This document shows positions 32,916-42,013 of a DNA stretch of 64,000 nucleotides, in pieces (within the stretch, counting starts at the first letter, position 1; every line of letters begins with the position of its first letter). Where the stretch lies: the NCBI GenBank assembly GCA_964575335.1, contig CAZNPU010000001.1, forward strand, positions 1-64,000, given 5' to 3'. This DNA comes from CAZNPU01 sp964575335. Its GTDB lineage: Bacteria; Planctomycetota; Phycisphaerae; Phycisphaerales; SM1A02. A program made the position numbers and the translations under genes. The notes beneath the pieces are model-generated. The model was not told the origin of the DNA. It was given only the letters and a program-made list of their open reading frames with translations, and ran no database searches.

Positions 32916-35312
32916 CTACTCCCGTGTCTTGAGCACGCTGACCAGATCCAGGCGATCCACCCGATGCCGCACGATCAGCCCTGAAACCAGCGCAGCAATC
33001 GCAACCACGACCGTCGCGAATCCGTACGTTGATCGCTCAACCACCAGGGGAATGCGGAACAACTCAGTGTTGTACGCCAGCGTCGTCAAGGCGGCGAAAC
33101 TATAACCCAGCAGCAGGCCGAGCGGGATGGCGATCAGCGTCAATATCGCCATTTCGCCCAGCAGGATCAGTGAGGCTTCAGCGCGTGTAAACCCGATGAC
33201 CCGCAGCGTGGCCAGTTCTCGACTGCGTTCTGAAAATGAAATCCGCATGCTGTTGTACACTACGCCAAAAGCGATTATGCACGCAAATAGCACATTGAAT
33301 GTGCGCATGCGCAGAATGTTTTCTGCAACCGTTTCATAAAAACTGGTGAGCATGGCCTGCTTGATGGTCACGCTGGCGACCATCGGCGTTTTTTTGAGCG
33401 TGGTGAAGATCGCATCCCTTGCCAGTTCATCGGCGCTGAGATAAACGCCCGAAAGCACCTGGCCTTGCCGCATCAAACGGTTCAACGCATCAATGTTCAT
33501 ATACGCCGACGTGCCGGCAAAATCCTCGATCAACGCCGTCACGGGTATCTCACGCACCGGTCGCGACTCCTCCAGTACCTCCACCGTCACGTATTGACCC
33601 ACGCCGACATCAAGCAGTTCAGCAAGCTTGGCTGAAAGCACCAGTCCTTCCGGCGGAAGCTGCACGGGATTTCTATTGATGTCCACGAGGCGAAACAGTT
33701 GCGCATCAGCTTCCAGGCCCATGATTCCCACCCGCCGCGTACGATGGCCCGAGATGAATCGGGTTGACAATGCGCGGAACGGTTCAGCATGGATCACGCC
33801 GGGAATATTCTGTATCTCATGCAGCGCGCTGCGGGAGCGTGGTTCGACGAACAGCACGGTCATATCCTGCCGCTGAGCAGTGTGAAACTCCAGATCGATC
33901 GCATAGTTGATCGCGTCGAGCATGAAGCTCCCCAGCACCAGCACCGCTGCCGCCAGGCCGATGCCCACGCAGGTTAGTGCGGAGCGAATCGGGCTGCGTT
34001 CGATCTGTCGCAGAATCATGCGAAGTACGGGCGGCAGCAGCCGCTGCAAGCCGATGCGTTCAACGAAGGTGGGGCGGAAGGTTGCCGGCGGTTCGGGGCG
34101 CATCGCCTCAGCCGGGGGCAGCCGCATGGCGCGAGTCACTGCGCCGATGGTGCCCAGAATCGCTGCGCCCGCACTGATGCCAGCAGCCAGTATCACCACC
34201 CAGGCGTCGATGCGATAGGCGAACACCGGAAAGTGAAAAAATCGCGTGTACAACTGCGTCATTCCCTGTCCGAGCCACACGCCTACGCCGATGCCTGTCA
34301 CGGCGCCGAAAAATGCAATCAGCAGCATGAGCTTGAGGTAATGCCAGCCGACTTCGCGGTGGGTAAAGCCGAAAGCCTTGAGCATGGCGATCTGCTCGCG
34401 CTGCGTGTTGATGAGCCGCGCGATGACCACGTTCAGCAAAAACGCCGCGACGCCAAGGAAAATGCTCGGCGCGATCAGCGCCATGCCGCGCAGTTCATCG
34501 ATTTCATTGGAAACGAAGCGGTTCGAGGGGTGATCCTCTCTGCCGTAGGCTCCAAGCCCGCCGTAGCGTTCGGTGAGACGATCGAGCTGATCGATGACCT
34601 GCTGCTCGATTGCATCAGGCGTAAGACTCAGCGCGATGTCGTTGAACGCGCCGTCCATATCGAATGCCGGAGCAAGCTGGTCGTAGCTCATCCAGAATAC
34701 GCCAAAGCGCCGGTCATCGGGCAGTAACTCGCCGGGGCGAATCTGGTAGACGTATTCCGGCGACAGCACGATGCCCACGATGCGAAGCGCCTGCATGCGG
34801 CCGTTGATGATTGCAGTGACGCTGTCGCCAAGGCGAAGGCCATGTGCGTCAGCGAAGGTTTCAGTCACCAGCACTTCATCAGCCCGCCCCGGTTCGATGA
34901 AGCGGCCGCTGCGCAGGTGCAGTTGATTCAGGCCGTCGGCAGAGCGGTCCGAGACAGAGATGATTCGACCCGCTGCCGGCTCTGCCATGCCCGGCACGTC
35001 GAGGTTGACCTCCGCAACCACGCGCGTCTGCACCTGCTGCACGCCGGGAATGGCCTGAATGCGCTGCCGCAGCCAGTTGGGGGCGCGTTTGAGATGTGCG
35101 AACACGTGAGCGAAGCGGTACTGGCTGTAATAGGTGTCTTTGGCGTACACCAGCGACTGCAGCGTGCTCACGGACATGACAAAGGTCGCCACGCCGCAGG
35201 CCATGACCAGTCCGATCGCCAGCGCCTGACCTTTCATGTGCAGCAGGTCGCGAATAAGTTTTCGATCCAGTGCGCTGAGGCCGAGCATGACCATCAAACG
35301 ATAGCGCTGCAT
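32916..35312 (-). CDS. ABC transporter permease with two FtsX domains
   Basis: A 798-residue permease. It has an N-terminal membrane helix (GQALAIGLVMACGVATFVMS), a large extracytoplasmic MacB-like domain, a first block of membrane helices (about 270-400), a second extracytoplasmic domain and a final FtsX block (about 680-790, FNVLFACIIAFGVVYNSMRI onward). The start at 35312 has GAAGGGG upstream. Such duplicated FtsX permeases work with a LolD/MacB-type ATPase and a HlyD adaptor to extrude lipids or hydrophobic compounds, or to support envelope assembly. Confidence 0.88.
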   Translation of the reverse strand: MQRYRLMVMLGLSALDRKLIRDLLHMKGQALAIGLVMACGVATFVMSVSTLQSLVYAKDTYYSQYRFAHVFAHLKRAPNWLRQRIQAIPGVQQVQTRVVAEVNLDVPGMAEPAAGRIISVSDRSADGLNQLHLRSGRFIEPGRADEVLVTETFADAHGLRLGDSVTAIINGRMQALRIVGIVLSPEYVYQIRPGELLPDDRRFGVFWMSYDQLAPAFDMDGAFNDIALSLTPDAIEQQVIDQLDRLTERYGGLGAYGREDHPSNRFVSNEIDELRGMALIAPSIFLGVAAFLLNVVIARLINTQREQIAMLKAFGFTHREVGWHYLKLMLLIAFFGAVTGIGVGVWLGQGMTQLYTRFFHFPVFAYRIDAWVVILAAGISAGAAILGTIGAVTRAMRLPPAEAMRPEPPATFRPTFVERIGLQRLLPPVLRMILRQIERSPIRSALTCVGIGLAAAVLVLGSFMLDAINYAIDLEFHTAQRQDMTVLFVEPRSRSALHEIQNIPGVIHAEPFRALSTRFISGHRTRRVGIMGLEADAQLFRLVDINRNPVQLPPEGLVLSAKLAELLDVGVGQYVTVEVLEESRPVREIPVTALIEDFAGTSAYMNIDALNRLMRQGQVLSGVYLSADELARDAIFTTLKKTPMVASVTIKQAMLTSFYETVAENILRMRTFNVLFACIIAFGVVYNSMRISFSERSRELATLRVIGFTRAEASLILLGEMAILTLIAIPLGLLLGYSFAALTTLAYNTELFRIPLVVERSTYGFATVVVAIAALVSGLIVRHRVDRLDLVSVLKTRE

Positions 35313-35352
35313 CGCCCCTTCACCCACGCCCCAAAAAGAGAAGGCCCCCACG

Positions 35353-35379
35353 CCGGGTCTGACCGAAGGGAAGACCCGG
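35353..35379 (-). other. Inverted repeat between ATPase and permease genes
   Basis: CCGGGTC (35353-35359) pairs with GACCCGG (35373-35379) in the 126-base gap inside the efflux operon. No T-run follows in the minus direction; it may tune the relative level of the downstream genes. Confidence 0.3.
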
Positions 35380-35438
35380 ATCCCAACCCACCCCTGAATG
35401 AATCACCTTCTTCTTTCCTTCACCCTCACCTTACCACC

Positions 35439-36194
35439 TCACCAGCGCAATTCATGCGCCGCGATCTTTCGATCGTTGCGATGTTCGCCCGCGATGCGGC
35501 CGTCGGAGAGCGAGATCACACGATCAGCCATCTCAGCGATGACAGCATTGTGGGTGATGACCGCGGTGGTTGTACCCAGTTCGCGGTTGGCGCGCTCGAT
35601 GGCTTCCAGCACCACCACGCCGGTCTTCACATCCAAAGCGCCGGTCGGTTCATCGCACAACAGTACATTCGGCCGCTTGGCGATGGCACGGGCGATGGCG
35701 ACGCGCTGCTGCTCGCCGCCGGACATCTGCGACGGGAAATGATCCATGCGGGCATCCAGGCCGACCAGCGACAGGGCGTCTTCAGGCGACATGGGATTCG
35801 TTGCGATTTCCGTCACCAGCGCCACATTCTCACGAGCGGTCAAACTGGGGATCAGGTTATAAAACTGGAACACAAAGCCCACGTGCTCCCGGCGAAACTG
35901 CGTCAATGCTGTGTCGTCGCAGGCAGTGAGATCGCGATCGAAATATCGCACCGTGCCCGAGGTCGGCACATCAAGACCGCCGAGAATGTTCAAAAGCGTG
36001 GACTTTCCGCTGCCCGACGGCCCCAGAAACACCACAAACTCGCCGCGGTACAGATCCAGGTCCACGCCGCGCAGGGCATGCACTTCAACCTCGCCCATGC
36101 GATACACCTTCGTAATGCCTCGAGCCTGAAAGACGGCAGTTGCGGAGTCCGGAACAGCGGCTGTATTTGTTGTGCTGCGTTGGGCGGTGTTCAT
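35439..36194 (-). CDS. LolD/MacB-type ABC transporter ATP-binding protein
   Basis: A 251-residue ATPase with Walker A GPSGSGKST (about residues 58-66), Q-loop VFQFYNLIPSLTARENV, signature MSGGEQQRVAIARAI, Walker B VLLCDEPTGALD and the H-loop VITHN. The FVFQFYNLIPSLTA pattern is typical of LolD/MacB ATPases. It is the first gene of the efflux operon with the FtsX permease and HlyD adaptor. The N-terminal 25 residues are an extension before the core. Confidence 0.93.
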   Translation of the reverse strand: MNTAQRSTTNTAAVPDSATAVFQARGITKVYRMGEVEVHALRGVDLDLYRGEFVVFLGPSGSGKSTLLNILGGLDVPTSGTVRYFDRDLTACDDTALTQFRREHVGFVFQFYNLIPSLTARENVALVTEIATNPMSPEDALSLVGLDARMDHFPSQMSGGEQQRVAIARAIAKRPNVLLCDEPTGALDVKTGVVVLEAIERANRELGTTTAVITHNAVIAEMADRVISLSDGRIAGEHRNDRKIAAHELRW

Positions 36195-36370
36195 GGCGCT
36201 GGTTGAATGCGAGGCAATCGTGCACCAAACAGTAGGCGCGTTACCTGTACCTGCACGCCGAGAATTGAATCAGCCATGTACTGCTGCGCTGCTTCGAGAA
36301 ACAAGTGTTCGCCGCAGCTTGATGCACAGCACATATGTATGCGTGTGTAAACCTGGATGACAGCGCCCAT

Positions 36371-36412
36371 CTCAATGAAGCTAGCTCAATGAAGCCAGCT
36401 CAATGAAGTAAG
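36371..36412. repeat. Three tandem 14-bp repeats
   Basis: Three adjacent near-identical units, each starting CTCAATGAAG and ending CTAG, CCAG and TAAG. They lie in the 305-base gap between the PilZ-like gene and the efflux ATPase, which holds no other recognisable feature. The count is too small and the unit too short for CRISPR; they may bind a regulator or reflect slippage. Confidence 0.7.
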
Positions 36413-36499
36413 CCGCACGTTCCGTCAGGCTCTGCGCCAGGGGTTTTGATCACTTGATAAACAAAGTGACGCGCGCCTTCCTAATGATGTGAAACGCAC

Positions 36500-37045
36500 T
36501 CAAAAGCACCGCAGGCCGATGTCGTAACCGTTGCCGTCGGACCGTGCTCTAGTCCACGCCACCATTACGGGCTGATCAAGCTGCTGGCCGCGGCTGGGCA
36601 GCAGCCGCAGCACCATGCCGGTGGTGCCGACGAGCATGGGCAGACTGCTGTGGATGCGATATCCGCCATCGCCTGCATCAATCACCCGATATCGCATGGT
36701 GGTGTTCAGGTCGTAGTTCCACACCATCACCATTTCCGCGGGAAACGGCAGCCGATCCGATTGGCGGCGGTCGTGGAGCGAGCAAGGCAGGCTGCTGCCG
36801 GCGGTCGATTCGGTCAGCGTCGGCGCCGGCTCCGTCAGGTTGCTCGTCGGGGACGTCCGAGCCTTGCATGTCCGAGACATCACAGCATCATGCAGCATGA
36901 ACATACCTTCCAATACGAGCCAATACGAGGCAGGTACTTCGATCGCAATTTCCAAAAGGTTCCGGCGAATCAGGGTGGAGTTGTACGTTCTGTGCAGCAT
37001 GTGCCGGAAAGACCCCGCCATTCCGGGTGAGAGGCGCAAATTCAT
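36500..37045 (-). CDS. PilZ-like domain protein
   Basis: A 181-residue protein. The C-terminal ~90 residues read as a PilZ-like domain: DRRQSDRLPFPAEM resembles the RxxxR c-di-GMP-binding entry, and GYRIHSSLPMLVGTTGMVLR with VAWTRARSDGNGYDIGLRCF gives the expected beta-barrel strands and end. The N-terminal half is helical (NLLEIAIEVPASYWLVLEGM). The start at 37045 has GGGA upstream; a start at 37099 is also possible. It is divergent from the acidic membrane protein at 37340. Confidence 0.55.
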   Translation of the reverse strand: MNLRLSPGMAGSFRHMLHRTYNSTLIRRNLLEIAIEVPASYWLVLEGMFMLHDAVMSRTCKARTSPTSNLTEPAPTLTESTAGSSLPCSLHDRRQSDRLPFPAEMVMVWNYDLNTTMRYRVIDAGDGGYRIHSSLPMLVGTTGMVLRLLPSRGQQLDQPVMVAWTRARSDGNGYDIGLRCF

Positions 37046-37339
37046 AAGAGAATTCCCGCCGCAGCCGAACTGAATTGACATGGATGAGATGAGACGCATG
37101 AGGTGTCTGCGACGAGCGCTTCAGATCAGCGGCGGCTGTCGCTGCAACCGGCAGGCGGCGAAGTGAAGCCTGCTTTTGCTTACTTATGAGACCAGCAAGC
37201 TGCGCTGTGGGGTTGCCAATCGCAGTCCAGCCAGCTGCCGATTCCGCCGATACATCGAGTTGGGTGATTGTCTGCAGTCTGTTCACCGCAGCAGTGCAGC
37301 AGCACGCCGATATCGATCCGCTTTTTCCGTCACTGAACG

Positions 37340-38710
37340 ATGAGCGACACCAGCCGAACTGACACGAACGTTGACGCTCCGACTGCTCAGTCGGCCGGCG
37401 CAGCAACAGCAACATTGCCAGCCGGCGGTCCGTCTGCCATCAGTCCTGCTGCGGAAGCGCATCATCACACAGATGCAGGTGCGGATACGGAAACTGCTGC
37501 AGATCAAGCGTCCAGCAATGATGCTGCCGCTGCCGTCGCTGCTGCTGAAACAGCGTCGCCTGTGGGCGAAGCAGCCAGCGATCCGCTGCCGCAGTCCGAT
37601 GTGTCTGATGACGCTTCTGGCGCCCACCATGACAACAACAACGCAGCGGCATCAGTATCATCAACAGCAGCGCTGCCGCCCCAGCCAGCATTCCCAACCA
37701 GTCAGGCCCAGCAGCCTGTCGCCCCTAGAACTACTCCCGAAAGCACTTCCGGAGTTATCACTGGGAACGCTGCAGAGGCTCATTCGCTTGCGGAGATCGA
37801 CAGCTCGCTCGCAGCTGATTTAGACAATCTTCTGCAAGGCGATTTTGAATCAATTGATGCGGTGCTGGACGGCGCATTTGAGGAGGAAGATGAGCTGCGC
37901 CAAGGCGCTGTGCCGCAGACGAACGCTGCTGAATCCAGCAGTGAAGATGCGGAATCTTCATCCGCAGCAACTACTGCATCCAGCGAGCATCTGAGTGAAG
38001 AAGGTGATGCGCTGCCCGCGGAGTTTGCAGCAGAGGCGTTGCCCGCTGAAGACGAATCGGATGCGGTAAGCGGGAGCGAAGCGCCAGCTGCCGATTCAGA
38101 TGATCTGGACGTATCAGCACATGACGAGGCTGCCAGCCTGAATGAAGCCGATGTATCAGCAGCATCAGCTTCAGATGATGCCGAACCAGCACCAGCCGAT
38201 GCTGCAGTCGAGGTTGAGGCTAACGCTGACACTGACGCTGATATGAGCAGCGTTCATGAATCAGCGGATGACAGCGCCGATCTCGCAGCCATCACGCCCG
38301 AATCGGCTGAAGAAGAAGCTGCGCAGCATGATGAATCATCAGATGCGCTGCAGGAACCGGACTCAAAACATGCTCCTGCTGCAGTTGCGGCCCAGGCGAC
38401 GCATCACGCGCAGCCAAATGCACGCAGGCAGTCAGCGGCAGTGCACATTGTTGAATCAACGCTGCGGGTTGCGAGCTATCCCATGCAGCACATGCCTGCC
38501 ACATGGCGGCCGGTGATGAATGCTGTGGCGGTCTCGATGCTTTTGTGGGTTCCTGCTGTGTGGTTTGCAGGGCCAAAGCTCGCGCAAGGCAGTCACGAGC
38601 AGCACACGATCGCTGAGGATGCGGAGAACCATCTTCCGCTGCACGTCGAGTCAACCATCACTGACTCTTCACATGAAGCGCAGGGCGGTGTATCCCGCGA
38701 AAGTCACTGA
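37340..38710 (+). CDS. Acidic, intrinsically disordered protein with C-terminal membrane helix
   Basis: A 456-residue protein. Residues 1-370 are dominated by A, S, D and E, with almost no aromatic or basic residues, so they should be disordered. One amphipathic island, SLAEIDSSLAADLDNLLQGD followed by FESIDAVLDGAF (about residues 149-180), stands out as a likely binding motif. Near the C-terminus a hydrophobic helix (about 393-413, VAVSMLLWVPAVWFAG) would anchor it with a short external tail. No family is recognised. It is divergent from the PilZ-like gene and convergent with lipA. Confidence 0.6.
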   Translation: MSDTSRTDTNVDAPTAQSAGAATATLPAGGPSAISPAAEAHHHTDAGADTETAADQASSNDAAAAVAAAETASPVGEAASDPLPQSDVSDDASGAHHDNNNAAASVSSTAALPPQPAFPTSQAQQPVAPRTTPESTSGVITGNAAEAHSLAEIDSSLAADLDNLLQGDFESIDAVLDGAFEEEDELRQGAVPQTNAAESSSEDAESSSAATTASSEHLSEEGDALPAEFAAEALPAEDESDAVSGSEAPAADSDDLDVSAHDEAASLNEADVSAASASDDAEPAPADAAVEVEANADTDADMSSVHESADDSADLAAITPESAEEEAAQHDESSDALQEPDSKHAPAAVAAQATHHAQPNARRQSAAVHIVESTLRVASYPMQHMPATWRPVMNAVAVSMLLWVPAVWFAGPKLAQGSHEQHTIAEDAENHLPLHVESTITDSSHEAQGGVSRESH

Positions 38711-38794
38711 AGAAGATTCTGCAGCACAACTGCTGCGCCTGTACATGCTGGGCGTAGCCGGACAAAGTTCTGCTGTTACTGTTGCTGCTGCTGA

Positions 38795-39934
38795 CTATGA
38801 CGATGACGCCTGCGTTCGCAGCGTTTTAGCGCTGTTAAGCAGCTTGTCCATTGCTTCGACTGTTTCTCGCCGCTCCGGACTGAGCCGCTCAGCCTGTTCT
38901 TCCGCGTGATACGAGCTACGCACCAGAGGGCCTGATTCCACCACTTTGAAACCCCTGGCCAGACCTTCGCGCTTGTACCACAGGAACTGCTCCGGCGTTA
39001 CCCAGCGGCTGATCGGCAGGTGGTTGCGCGTCGGCTGGAGGTACTGGCCGATCGTGAGAATGTCAGCATCTGCAATCGTGCGCAGATCGTCCATGAGCGC
39101 GATCACTTCGTCATCGCGTTCACCAATGCCAACCATGATGCCGGTCTTGCACACCAGGCCGCTTTGTTTGATCTGCCTGAGAACCTGCAGCGAACGCTCG
39201 TATTTCGCCTGCGGCCGAACGGTCGGATGCATGCGGCGAACGGTTTCCATGTTGTGGGCGAGAATCTCCGGCCGGGCTTCGATCACCATTTGAAGCGCGT
39301 CGGGATCGCCTTTGAAATCGCCCACCAGTGCCTCGACGGAAGTAGTGGGGCAGGCTTCGTGCACGCGCCGGATCGTCTCGGCCCAGATCGCTGCGCCGCC
39401 ATCGGGCAGATCATCGCGATCGACGCAGGTGATCACCACATGCTTGAGGTTCATCAATCGAAGCGATTCAGCGACGCGCTGCGGCTCCAGCGGATCGGGC
39501 GGTAGAGGTTTGCCTGTTTTCACATTGCAAAAGCCGCAGGAGCGCGTGCAGGTATCGCCCAGGATCATGATGGTGGCGGTGCCGCGGCTCCAGCATTCGC
39601 CCATGTTGGGGCAACTGGCTTCCTGGCAGACGGTGTGGAGTTTGTGCGTGTTGATGATGGCTCGGAGCCGTTCGTAGCCCTCGCCGCCGGGCACGCGGGC
39701 GCGAATCCAGTCGGGTTTGCGGCCGATGTGCAGATGGTTTGCGGGCGTCGGGCCGTTGTTGAGCACCATGCCCGAGAGGCTGACGACCGGCTTGCCCACG
39801 TAGCGGGTGGTATCGCCGCCCAGCGGCCGGGGATGCCGGGCCAGCGTGCGGGCCACTGCGGGCGAAACCGCATCGCTGCGGCTGGACGGAGCCGGTGATG
39901 GACTGCCTTGCGATAGACGTTCAAGCGACGACAT
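38795..39934 (-). CDS. lipA: Lipoyl synthase
   Basis: A 379-residue radical SAM enzyme that inserts two sulfur atoms into protein-bound octanoyl groups to make lipoyl cofactors. Both cluster motifs are intact: the auxiliary site CQEASCPNMGEC and the radical SAM site CTRSCGFC, followed by VKTGKP. Other family stretches include VITCVDRDDLPDGGA, EALVGDF and KTGIMVGIGE. It is about 50-70 residues longer than many homologues because of a serine- and proline-rich N-terminal extension. No lipB is nearby. It is convergent with the acidic protein gene. Confidence 0.95.
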   Translation of the reverse strand: MSSLERLSQGSPSPAPSSRSDAVSPAVARTLARHPRPLGGDTTRYVGKPVVSLSGMVLNNGPTPANHLHIGRKPDWIRARVPGGEGYERLRAIINTHKLHTVCQEASCPNMGECWSRGTATIMILGDTCTRSCGFCNVKTGKPLPPDPLEPQRVAESLRLMNLKHVVITCVDRDDLPDGGAAIWAETIRRVHEACPTTSVEALVGDFKGDPDALQMVIEARPEILAHNMETVRRMHPTVRPQAKYERSLQVLRQIKQSGLVCKTGIMVGIGERDDEVIALMDDLRTIADADILTIGQYLQPTRNHLPISRWVTPEQFLWYKREGLARGFKVVESGPLVRSSYHAEEQAERLSPERRETVEAMDKLLNSAKTLRTQASSS

Positions 39935-40184
39935 GGAAGCACAAGTCTAGCCGCTTCAACCGGCACGCGGTATGTCAATTTGCAAGCGGCTTGTGCCGGG
40001 GCCATTTGTGCTGCCTGCTGCGCCGCACTATCTCGCTCACAGCAGCGCCGTACTGGGGCTGGCGATGACAAAATCGCAGGCTGCCCTCATCAGCCTTGAG
40101 AAATTCGCTTTGTCCAACAAAGGGATCGTACGTGTGCTTGCTGCTTCTGGAGCGCAAGCACGCACTGCCTTTTCGATCAGCTCA

Positions 40185-40346
40185 TCAATCAGTCAGCGAC
40201 ATGTAAACAATGAGGATAGCTGTGATGAACGACAGGGTGATCGTAAGGTAGGAGCTGTTTATGGCAAGCTCCCGAATTGCCGCCACTGCAGCCGTCCCTC
40301 CGATGCTCACGGCCAAGGTAAAGATCAGTGACAGTGCAGTCAGCAC
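40185..40346 (-). CDS. 53-residue membrane protein overlapping the upstream gene
   Basis: A GTG-start frame of 53 codons. The product is almost wholly hydrophobic, with two membrane helices (LTALSLIFTLAVSIGGTAAV and YLTITLSFITAILIVYMSL). Its start overlaps the stop of the 89-residue membrane protein (GTGCTGA, seven bases), a common sign of translational coupling. The strong hydrophobic pattern over the full frame makes chance unlikely. Below usual length cut-offs, so easily missed. Function unknown. Confidence 0.55.
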   Translation of the reverse strand: MLTALSLIFTLAVSIGGTAAVAAIRELAINSSYLTITLSFITAILIVYMSLTD

Positions 40347-40609
40347 GAGGCTGTTGAAGCGGCACGCTCAATCATCCGATCATACAGGAGCTTTGCGAAG
40401 ATCCAGCAAAAAGGCGCAACCTGCGCCGCCATGATCATCGTGGTCAAACGGCGGGGTCTTCCAGGAATTGCCTCCAAGATCGCATTGACGACAGGCGTTG
40501 TCAGCCACAGCCATGCAGCCCACAGAATCGCGCAGATGATCGACCAGAGAACCAGATGCACCACGGCGCGGCGAAGGCCGATGCCAATACTCCAATCCTC
40601 ACTGCTCAT
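40340..40609 (-). CDS. Small two-helix membrane protein
   Basis: An 89-residue protein, MSSEDWSIGIGLRRAVVHLV at its start, with two membrane helices (about 17-38 and 55-75). The start at 40609 is chosen because residues upstream of it look non-coding; the ribosome binding site is weak. The gene overlaps the 53-residue membrane protein by seven bases. It lies downstream of the asparaginase-family gene on the same strand, after a 91-base gap. Function unknown. Confidence 0.5.
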   Translation of the reverse strand: MSSEDWSIGIGLRRAVVHLVLWSIICAILWAAWLWLTTPVVNAILEAIPGRPRRLTTMIMAAQVAPFCWIFAKLLYDRMIERAASTASC

Positions 40610-40700
40610 TGCCAACTCTACACACTGAACACGGACGATTTGCTGACAGGTCACCCTGATCTCGAAAAACTGGCGTGCAACTTGAATGAATCAAATCATC

Positions 40701-41831
40701 TTAATCTTCAAACAAAACTGCACACGGCTCATGCCGCGCCTCGATTCCATCATGCACTGCGAAGTGTCGCGGTCCCTGCTTGCCGCTGCGTAACGTCGCG
40801 CTCCCGTAGGCGCCGTCTTTTCGCACCGCATACAGCGTGACATCAAAGTTCGGCCGGCCGCGCTCATCAAGCAGATAGCTCTGGCGTGTGTGATCAGCAA
40901 TGTATTGAAGCACCTTCAGACACGCTTCAGTGGGCGCAAGGCCGTTGGCCATGTGCTGCACAACCTGAAATGCGCCGCATGCCTGGATGACCGCTTCGCC
41001 GCGCCCGGTGGCGCCTGCTGCGCCAATCGCGTTGTCGCAGAACATGCCCGCTCCCACAAGCGGCGAATCACCGACGCGTCCGGGCAGTTTATAACTCAGC
41101 CCGCTGGTTGAGGTGCAGGAACCGATATCGCCGTTGGCGTCAACCGCCGAGCAGTGAATCGTGCCGGTGGTAAAGGGAATGTCGCGTGCTTCAGCTTTCG
41201 ACTGCTGGCGCGGAATTGTGCTTGCGGGGAGCTGCTGGTTTTCGTCCAGCCAGTCATCATTCGGATTAAGGTTCTCTTTCCATTTCAGCCATGCTTGGCG
41301 CGCCTGCTCGGTGAGGAGATTTTCTTCCTGAAAGCCGTGGGCTTTGGCGAACTCAAGCGCGCCTTCGCCGACGAGCAAGACGTGATCGGTGCGGCGGAGC
41401 ACCTGCAGCGCGACGCGGGAGGGATTGCGGATGTTCTGCAGCCCCGCCACTGCGCCGGCTTTATGCGACGGGCCGTGCATAACCGACGCGTCAAGCTCGA
41501 CAACGCCGCGCTCATTGGGCAGCCCGCCGAAGCCGACCGACATGTCGTTGGGGTCGTCCTCAACAAGCGTGATGCCAGCGACCACCGCATCCAGCGGATC
41601 GGCTCCCTCGCGCATGAGCTGCATAGCCCGGCTGACGGCCGGCAGGCCGTTGGCGGAACTGATTGCGACCGGCCGCTGTGGGCCGCCAGTGTGTTTTTTA
41701 TCGTGTTGCATCGCTGGCCTGCTGTGTGCTTGCGCTGCTGCTGTGGAACCCGAACCCTCTGCCAGTGTCGGCAGTAATGGGATGGTCATGGCGGATACCG
41801 CAAGAAAACGGCGTCGATTCAGGGCTGTCAT
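40701..41831 (-). CDS. Tat-exported N4-(beta-N-acetylglucosaminyl)-L-asparaginase family hydrolase
   Basis: A 376-residue Ntn hydrolase of the glycosylasparaginase/isoaspartyl peptidase family (T2). A twin-arginine-type signal (NRRRFLAVSAMTIPLLP) indicates folded export. Conserved stretches include SANGLPAVSRAMQLMREGAD, VGFGGLPNERGVVELDASVM and the self-cleavage/catalytic threonine in TTGTIHCSAVDANGDI. These enzymes mature by autocatalytic cleavage just before that threonine and cut the asparagine-linked sugar bond or related amides. Length matches the family. No other glycan-degrading gene is adjacent. Confidence 0.88.
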   Translation of the reverse strand: MTALNRRRFLAVSAMTIPLLPTLAEGSGSTAAAQAHSRPAMQHDKKHTGGPQRPVAISSANGLPAVSRAMQLMREGADPLDAVVAGITLVEDDPNDMSVGFGGLPNERGVVELDASVMHGPSHKAGAVAGLQNIRNPSRVALQVLRRTDHVLLVGEGALEFAKAHGFQEENLLTEQARQAWLKWKENLNPNDDWLDENQQLPASTIPRQQSKAEARDIPFTTGTIHCSAVDANGDIGSCTSTSGLSYKLPGRVGDSPLVGAGMFCDNAIGAAGATGRGEAVIQACGAFQVVQHMANGLAPTEACLKVLQYIADHTRQSYLLDERGRPNFDVTLYAVRKDGAYGSATLRSGKQGPRHFAVHDGIEARHEPCAVLFED

Positions 41832-42013
41832 ATGCGTAGCGTACCATCATTCATGCACGCATTCACTCATGTATTGCTGCAGGCACGGTGGGGTATCTGC
41901 TCCTCATCAGCCTTGTGCTGATCGTGATAATAATGCCACGCGCCGCGTGCAAGCTGGTCTGCGACAGCATGCAACGCAAGGTCAAGTTCATAATTGCCGC
42001 GTCATGTGCGGCT

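Noticed and set aside
36371..36412. Tandem repeats as a CRISPR array
   Set aside because: The units are adjacent with no spacers, only 14 bases long, and no cas gene is in the window.
37440..38654. Several minus-strand and alternate frames inside the acidic protein gene
   Set aside because: They are shadows produced by GCA/GAT/CAG-rich low-complexity codons; only the 456-codon frame has a membrane anchor and a coherent composition.
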